This document shows, piece by piece, positions 58,701-64,000 of a DNA stretch of 64,000 nt; positions within the stretch are counted from its first letter, which is position 1; each line of letters opens with the position of its first letter. The position numbers were made by a program, and so were the translations under genes. Origin of the DNA: Limnomonas spitsbergensis (taxonomy: Eukaryota > Chlorophyta > Chlorophyceae > Chlamydomonadales). The notes below the pieces were generated by a model. It saw only the letters and a list, made by a program, of their open reading frames with translations, made no database searches and was not told where the DNA came from. The DNA lies in NCBI GenBank assembly GCA_037349105.1, contig JAYJMM010000095.1, positions 992,001 to 1,056,000 on the forward strand. The letters are read 5' to 3'.

Positions 58701-59589
58701 GCATCCACTAAAGCAAGAGACATGGATGGCCATCATTTACCAAAAAATACTACCAGGGCTGAGACCAGATAGGATAGTCACCAATGGAACATTGCAGGGG
58801 ATGCTTCAGTCAATTACATATGGTCTGCATCCAATCCCGAGGGAGACTGGTGAGACGTATTTCCAAATTCATGGTCCCTGTCACCGCTAGGTTATCTTGC
58901 GCTGGGCAGCCACCACTGGGCCGTTTGTGTCAAACCCTCATGGGCCTTCGGCTGGTGGCCCAAGCAGGGCTCGCAGCACCAGGCCCAGAAGTAGCTCGTC
59001 GTGGTGTATACCGGCACTGCACCCGATTGACTGACAGAAAGGAGAAATGAAGTTTTTTATGACGTTTACCTGGGTGCGGGTTGATACCAGTACTAGAGTC
59101 CTGGCACTAGTGATTTTCTGCGGGTTTATTGGGGTGACATAATGCCAATGATTCCTGGGCGGCAATCGACATTTTAAGTGGATCTGCTGACAGATTTGTA
59201 AACTGATATACAGTTGACACTCATAACTTCATACCAGGGCTTCAAACAGGCAAGTCAATGACATAACACCTATGGCTGGGCCATGCTCGAAAGGTTTGGC
59301 TACGTGGACGCCCAGCTGGTAGGGAGGAAAGAAACCAGAGGAGAAAGGAGTAAAACAGACGACGAAAGGACGCCCCCCCCCCCCCAAGTTAAGGAAGTCT
59401 GAAGAATCCCGAGCCCGTCCAGATCCTAGCCCTCAACAAAGAGGAAGGAAACAAAGATACCGGGCAGCTGGTCAGGAAAACTAGGAGAAGGGGAAACCCA
59501 GTAAAGGGACATACAAATGGCTGGGGGGGAAAAGGTAAGAAAAAGGAGTCCCCAGCCTCTGAAAGGACGAAACCTCAGCAAAAGCTATT

Positions 59590-61010
59590 AAATCCTCCAC
59601 AAAAGTCAGAGGATCCCACCCTAGCCTGCCCTAGTACAAAGCGTGGAAGTTTCTAGCACTGTCTGGGGGGCCTGCCCATCCCCACTCCCCACAGTGATCT
59701 TGCATGTTGGGGCATTGGTAGCAAGCCTGTAATGGGTCCTACACATGCTCGCCATCTCCACTAACCTAACATCGCTGGCGGCATCGCGTGTCATGCTGCT
59801 GACCGGTGACCTCCAGCTGCGCCCTCTCGTTGGCTGGGTCCACTAGCGCCATCACCTCTGTAACGGGTAGAGGCTGTAAAGCAGTCGCTGTCTGACTCGG
59901 TTTGGGGATGGCTGCTCCCTGCTCCAGGTCCTCCACAGCACCAAACAACTCCCTACACCAGCTGCGCCCTTCGATGCTCTGTATGACAGCGAGCTGTATT
60001 TCGGCTGTCATGGCAGCCGAAATGAGGGGGATGTCTTGCTGTGCTGCTGGTGCTACAGCTGCGTAGTAAAAGTGGAGTACGTGCTACCGCCAACTTTGCT
60101 GTAAGGATTGGATCTGCAGCTCCCTCATGACCCCCCAGCTGGCGGCGGACGCAGGTAGCCCCGCAGCCTGGTGCAGGTGCTCAAGCCAGCTGGACTGCAT
60201 CCTGCTCTTGAGGCAGTGCCGCGGCTTGAGGTGACCGGTGGCCCACGCCACATCACCTTAGTTGGCCGCAGGAACAGCATAGACAGACGCCAACTGGATG
60301 CGTGTAAGCAGATGGTGTCTCAGACGCAGCTTAGCCGCCATGCGGTGGATATGGTGCGGCGCGGCAGCTAGCGGCACCGCTCTACCTTGCATGGCCTCCT
60401 GCATGCTGTCGCTCTTGTGCTGAATGATGCCCAATAATCTGAATGATTGGACATGCCTCATCGATGTCCTATCTGGGCCTTACATGCAGATATGGGCTGG
60501 TTGCCAGCGTTGCGATACTGAGCGGCAGCCGAACTCTAAGATCTCGGTCTTGCTGACGTTGACTTGGAGCTGTTGACCTACTTATATTCATGCAGGGCAT
60601 TAAGCAAGCGCTGCAGTCCTGCCCCACTGACGGGAAGTAGGAAGAGATTGTCTGCATATAACAGGCACCTGTGTCGTGGCCCCGCCTCCAGCGCAAGACC
60701 CTATGCCGGGCTCTTGGCTACAATAATTCCCGGCAGGTCGCTGATGTAGAGACTGACGCGTGAATAGCAGGGGGCTGAAAGGGCAGCCCTGCTTGAAACC
60801 TCTGATACAAGGAGCAGGGCCAGTGTTTTTATGGCCGTCTGTGAGCGAGTAGACTGCACCTATATAAACTCTTGCACGGCGCGCATCAGGCCAGGAGGCA
60901 TGTGAAGGTGATCAGACAGATGCTGCCAAAGCTGCTCCTGGGGCTCACAGTCATAGGCCTCGGTGAAGTCCACAAAGGCCACATGCAGCTTGCTACGGCC
61001 TCCAGCTGCC
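59590..61010 (-). mobile_element. decayed non-LTR retrotransposon (LINE), RT and C-terminal parts
   Basis: The minus strand shows, in order and in broken frames: LHVAFVDFTEAYD (RT motif with catalytic Asp), RGFKQGCPFSPLLFT, then LLYADNLFLLPVSGAGLQRL (the YADD box, second Asp changed to Asn), FRLLGIIQH, LRLRHHLLTRIQLASVYAVP, GLPASAASWGV then RELQIQSLQQSW, and a tail reading TNAPTCKITVG near 59700. This is the usual order of a LINE reverse transcriptase and its C-terminal region. Stops and frameshifts are numerous and no endonuclease part is present. It is a 5'-truncated dead copy, with a dispersed repeat adjoining its broken end at 61044. Confidence 0.85.
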
Positions 61011-61109
61011 CACTCTTATCTTCCCTTTTTTTTTCAACCAGACATTTGGACACCCATGTGGCCAAGCCTTTTGAGCAAGGCCCAAAGGTGTAACGTCGAT
61101 AGAACTGAA

Positions 61110-62195
61110 CAGGCAAGTAAGCCTCGGGGTGTGCCATGTGAGGAGGGTGCATGGGGGGTGGGTAAGCCACTGGACCTACTGACCACAACCAACTTCCCAC
61201 ACCTCCCACAACACACTTTCTGACGTCGTATTTGAACGGAAGCGCCCAGCGCCCAGTCCGTCACGCATAACCCTGTCACCACGCCATGGCTACGTGGTTC
61301 CGATTCCTGTTATTTGTTGCTGCCTTCACTGTTTCTGCTTTGACCCTGATCGCTATTTGTTCATCCGGAGATGCCGAGTTCCCCGTAGGCGTTGGAGCGG
61401 TGCGGTATTGGCGGAAAGCGCTCACAGTCTGGCAGAAGCAGCCATCAAGTGCAAAACTCATATGGGGGTGGTGAGTCATTGTTCTTTTTAATTTCATTGT
61501 TTCTGCCTCCATCAATGCCTCTCACTGTCTACCATCATGACAGGCCATGTTGCATGGTCTGGAACTTTTAAAGTTCTAGACTTGCCTGCATCATGAGTGG
61601 TCATTAGAAGGGATTGGAAGATGCCTGCTACATATGTAACGCCCAAGCTTAGACCTGTTGCCGGTATCACATGCTGGAGCCCAGGGCAATTACATTCAGG
61701 GCATATGTCTGTCTGAATCTGATGTCGGCTAGACAGGTATGGGCGGGGACACCAGTAGTCCAGTACCGGTACTCCAGTATCGGTACGGGCGTGTGGGATG
61801 TGCCTGTAGGCATTTCATGGTTAATTCGCAACAACTGCATTTGCTGTGCCTAAATGAGCAATTGAGCATACCAGCATTCCAGAACCAATTGACGATATGG
61901 GATTACCGGCATGCTGGCCAAAAGCAGTGAATATTGAAAGCACATACCACCTGGCCAGGCTGTCAGTCCCTCTGGAACCCTGATGATTTGAATGTGGCTG
62001 ACGGTTCATACCTGGGCTTACAGGTATGGCCCAGGCGATCCAGCCTAACCACCACACTGGCGCACTGCTGCAAGCCAATTTCCGGTTCTCAATCCTCACG
62101 TATCCTAATACATTGGTTGCGTGCCATACAAACAAGATAGATCCTAAGAACCTGTAGCCTGAGACTGGTAGGTGTAAGTAGTAGGTCTAAGAAAT
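61110..62195. other. no gene recognised
   Basis: Short open frames only. One at 61286 starts with a hydrophobic stretch (FRFLLFVAAFTVSALTLIAI) that looks like a signal anchor and ends at 61474. Its position about 1.1 kb upstream of the deacetylase makes it a possible signal-peptide exon, but no splice link was established. Confidence 0.3.
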
Positions 62196-62199
62196 CTGC

Positions 62200-62535
62200 A
62201 GTCCTAGGAAGTACGAACTGGTACTGGTACTAGTTCTTAAATATTGACACCGTTACAACCTAGGTACTGATTCAGGTAGATCTTAGGTATTCATACTGGT
62301 AGATCCTAGGTATGGATACTGAACTACTGATAGATCTTAGGTATTCGTACTGGTAGATCCTAGGTATGGATACTGATAGATTGTAGGTATTGGATCTGGT
62401 AGATCCTAGATACTGGACAGGTGGATCTTAGGTATTTGTCCTGGTAGACCCTAGATACGGGAACCCGTAGATTCTATGGCCCGTTAGGTGTAAGGTACTG
62501 GCACCGATATATCCTAGGAATCAGCAATGGTCGAT
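62200..62535. repeat. TGGTAGATCCTAGGTA minisatellite
   Basis: Diverged units of about 20 bp built on CTGGTAGATCCTAGGTATGG repeat some twelve to fifteen times just upstream of the deacetylase coding exon. Confidence 0.85.
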
Positions 62536-62573
62536 CCTGGGTAACAGGACATCCTGTGCAAGCAGAGGGGGAC

Positions 62574-63601
62574 ATGGCCACCCCGACGCTGCCTTCCAAC
62601 GACTGGCATTCCAGGGTTCAGAATTTATTGAGGGAAATTACGCTTATCTCCAACCCTTGCCCTGCCTGCTGCGCTGCCCGCAGCTCCAACCTGGATCGCG
62701 GTGTGAGCCTCACCTTCGACGATGGCCCCAGCACGTACACGGGTGCACTGCTGGACGTCCTCCGTGACACCGGCGTTAAGGCAACATTCTTTGTGTGCGG
62801 GTCGCCGGCCGCCGCGATGCCCGACTTGATCCGGCGGATGGCGGCGGAGGGGCATGAAGTCGGCTCTCACACCTGGGGCCACAGGAACCTCACAGACATC
62901 ATGGTGGGCTATCAGGGTGGGCTATAAGGTTGATGATGACCTGAGGGTGGGCTAGCAGGGTGGGCCAAGGTGGGCTATCAGGGTGGGCTATGAGGTTGAT
63001 GATGACCTGAGGGTGGGCTAGCAGGGTGGGCCAAGGTGGTCTGTCAGAGAGCGGGACTGATGTCCGTGTGGGCTATAAGTGTGGGCTTTCAGGGTATGGC
63101 AGTCTTGCAGGGCACTCTGGCTGCCGAAGACATTCTCAATACACCCAGTTGACCTCACTGGCATGCTGTGCTATTTGTTTAGTGCAATCCAGCCACATCC
63201 TGCTGTGCCCTGGCCTGCGGCCTGGGGCCCCCGATGCAACATGCCCTGTCGCATGTGACACTGGCCATAGGCCGATTTAGTCGGCTCTTCGTATGCCCAA
63301 TGGTGGCCCTACAGCCGAATTCAGAAGATGGAGTGCACTGGAAATGACACATATAGCCCATGGACATGAACAAAACCAAACCGCTCTAAAACCCCTCCTC
63401 AACTATATCCAGGCCTCTGGTGACCTCGTTGAGATGGATAAGCAGATTATCGACACCGAGACGGTGATCTTGAACCTGACCGGGAGGCGCCCGACCCTCC
63501 TCCGCCCGCCTTACGGGGCTGTCAACAAGGCGGTGCTGGACTACCTAACAGCTAGGGGGTATTCCGTGGTCATGTGGAGCGGAGGCTGCATAGACTGGTG
63601 A
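62574..63601 (+). CDS. polysaccharide (chitin-type) deacetylase, carbohydrate esterase family 4
   Basis: Two coding segments, 62574-62903 and 63413-63601, join in phase (DIM|ASGDLVE). The NodB homology domain shows motif 1 LTFDDGPS (catalytic base and metal Asp), motif 2 SHTWGH (metal His pair) and motif 3 RPPYG, followed by VVMWS. These enzymes remove acetyl groups from N-acetylglucosamine polymers such as chitin, normally outside the cell or in the wall. The NodB core is here but motif 4/5 (the later D-x-W-x-D and LLHD region) is not seen. After CIDW the frame meets TGA at 63599-63601, yet TG|GTGAGG is a good splice donor and the gene probably continues. The ATG at 62574 gives no signal peptide, so an upstream exon is likely (see 61286). 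A spliced start at an acceptor near 62686 is an alternative. Confidence 0.8.
62904..63065 (+). repeat. GTGGGCTATCAGG minisatellite starting at a splice donor
   Basis: The donor after the first deacetylase exon (ATCATG|GTGGGCTATCAGG) is the first of about ten GTGGGCTA units, arranged in a larger repeat that includes GTTGATGATGACCTGAG twice. The intron therefore begins as a tandem array of its own 5' splice site. Confidence 0.85.
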
Positions 63602-63802
63602 GGAAACCTAAGAGAGTCTGCGAGTTCAGCTTCTCAACGCCGTGGTCGTGTCAATGGGAGGATGCATGGATTGGTGAGCATAAACGTCTATTTCATACTT
63701 TGGGTGGCACTGGCCTTTTGATTTCAAAGCCAGCCCCTGTTACTGCACCTTGCACATACAAGGGTCATATGGACCGATCGATGCATAGACTGGGGAAGTC
63801 AC
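63575..63802 (+). repeat. three copies of an exon end plus donor
   Basis: GGAGGCTGCATAGACTGGTGAGG at the end of the second deacetylase exon is echoed at about 63657 (GGAGGATGCATGGATTGGTGAG) and again at about 63777 (GATGCATAGACTGGGGAAG). Same type of duplication as in the NEK10 introns. Confidence 0.75.
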
Positions 63803-64000
63803 CGCCTGCAGCGCCGATTCCAGCGCTGTCTATAGATTTCAAAGCGCACTTTCCAGAGTGATGCCAAAGATGATGATCGGCTGCCTCTCCCACCTGGAGC
63901 TTCAGGCAGAAACGTTGTGCATAGCATCAGCATGGCTGCCCTGCCTTGATGGCCCAATAGACAAAGCCTCCACCCCCATGATATAATGGACACAAAACAC
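63803..64000 (+). other. possible further deacetylase exon, unresolved
   Basis: An acceptor-like CGCCTGCAG at about 63803-63811 precedes open sequence running toward the window end. No deacetylase motif could be recognised in it, so continuation of the gene is only a possibility. Confidence 0.2.

Noticed and set aside
1..64000. CRISPR array
   Set aside because: All arrays here are contiguous tandem repeats without unique spacers, and the gene content is eukaryotic.

Overview
The window looks like nuclear DNA of a green alga (chlorophyte). Genes are GC-rich, broken into many small exons by GT-AG (and a few GC-AG) introns, and the introns and intergenic DNA are full of minisatellites. All three standard stop codons end recognisable genes here (TAG, TAA, TGA), so the genetic code appears standard. 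No bacterial operons, CRISPR array, rRNA or convincing intact tRNA gene were seen. The assignment to green algae is inference from gene style and family content; the species cannot be named.

Layout. 1-4285 is a 45-bp tandem array of about 94 copies with higher-order structure. 4286-8100 is AT-richer and gene-poor, with one orphan RRM-like exon (minus strand). 8103-26091 (minus) is an 18-kb, 24-exon gene reconstructed here as an orthologue of the animal kinase NEK10: armadillo-type repeats, then a NEK kinase domain, then a conserved C-terminal tail; every exon junction is in phase. 26494-29031 (plus) is a six-exon gene of the DUF3245 family, divergent from NEK10 across 402 bp. 30973-37621 (plus) is a twelve-exon Pumilio (PUF) RNA-binding protein whose eight repeats carry the same base-recognition residues as animal Pumilio. 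39965-42555 (minus) and 53435-55965 (plus) are inverted, differently damaged copies of a MYND zinc-finger gene. Between them, 44529-50307 (plus) is a WD40 gene most like EED/ESC/FIE, the WD40 subunit of Polycomb PRC2. 51730-52400 is a decayed zinc-finger fragment. 56412-56556 is a run of three abutting perfect hairpins. 57181-57604 is a 48-bp tandem array, followed by SINE-like repeats and a wrecked LINE (59590-61010, minus). 62574-63601 (plus) is a polysaccharide (chitin-type) deacetylase gene whose ends are not fully resolved.

The genes do not form one pathway. NEK10 suggests a flagellated organism or stage (animal NEK10 acts in motile cilia), PUF and EED are post-transcriptional and chromatin regulators, and the deacetylase acts on cell wall or extracellular polysaccharide. 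The strongest unexplained pattern is that several introns contain decayed copies of the neighbouring exon end plus its splice donor, or minisatellites that begin exactly at a splice donor. This points to intron growth by local duplication across 5' splice sites, and it recurs in at least two genes.
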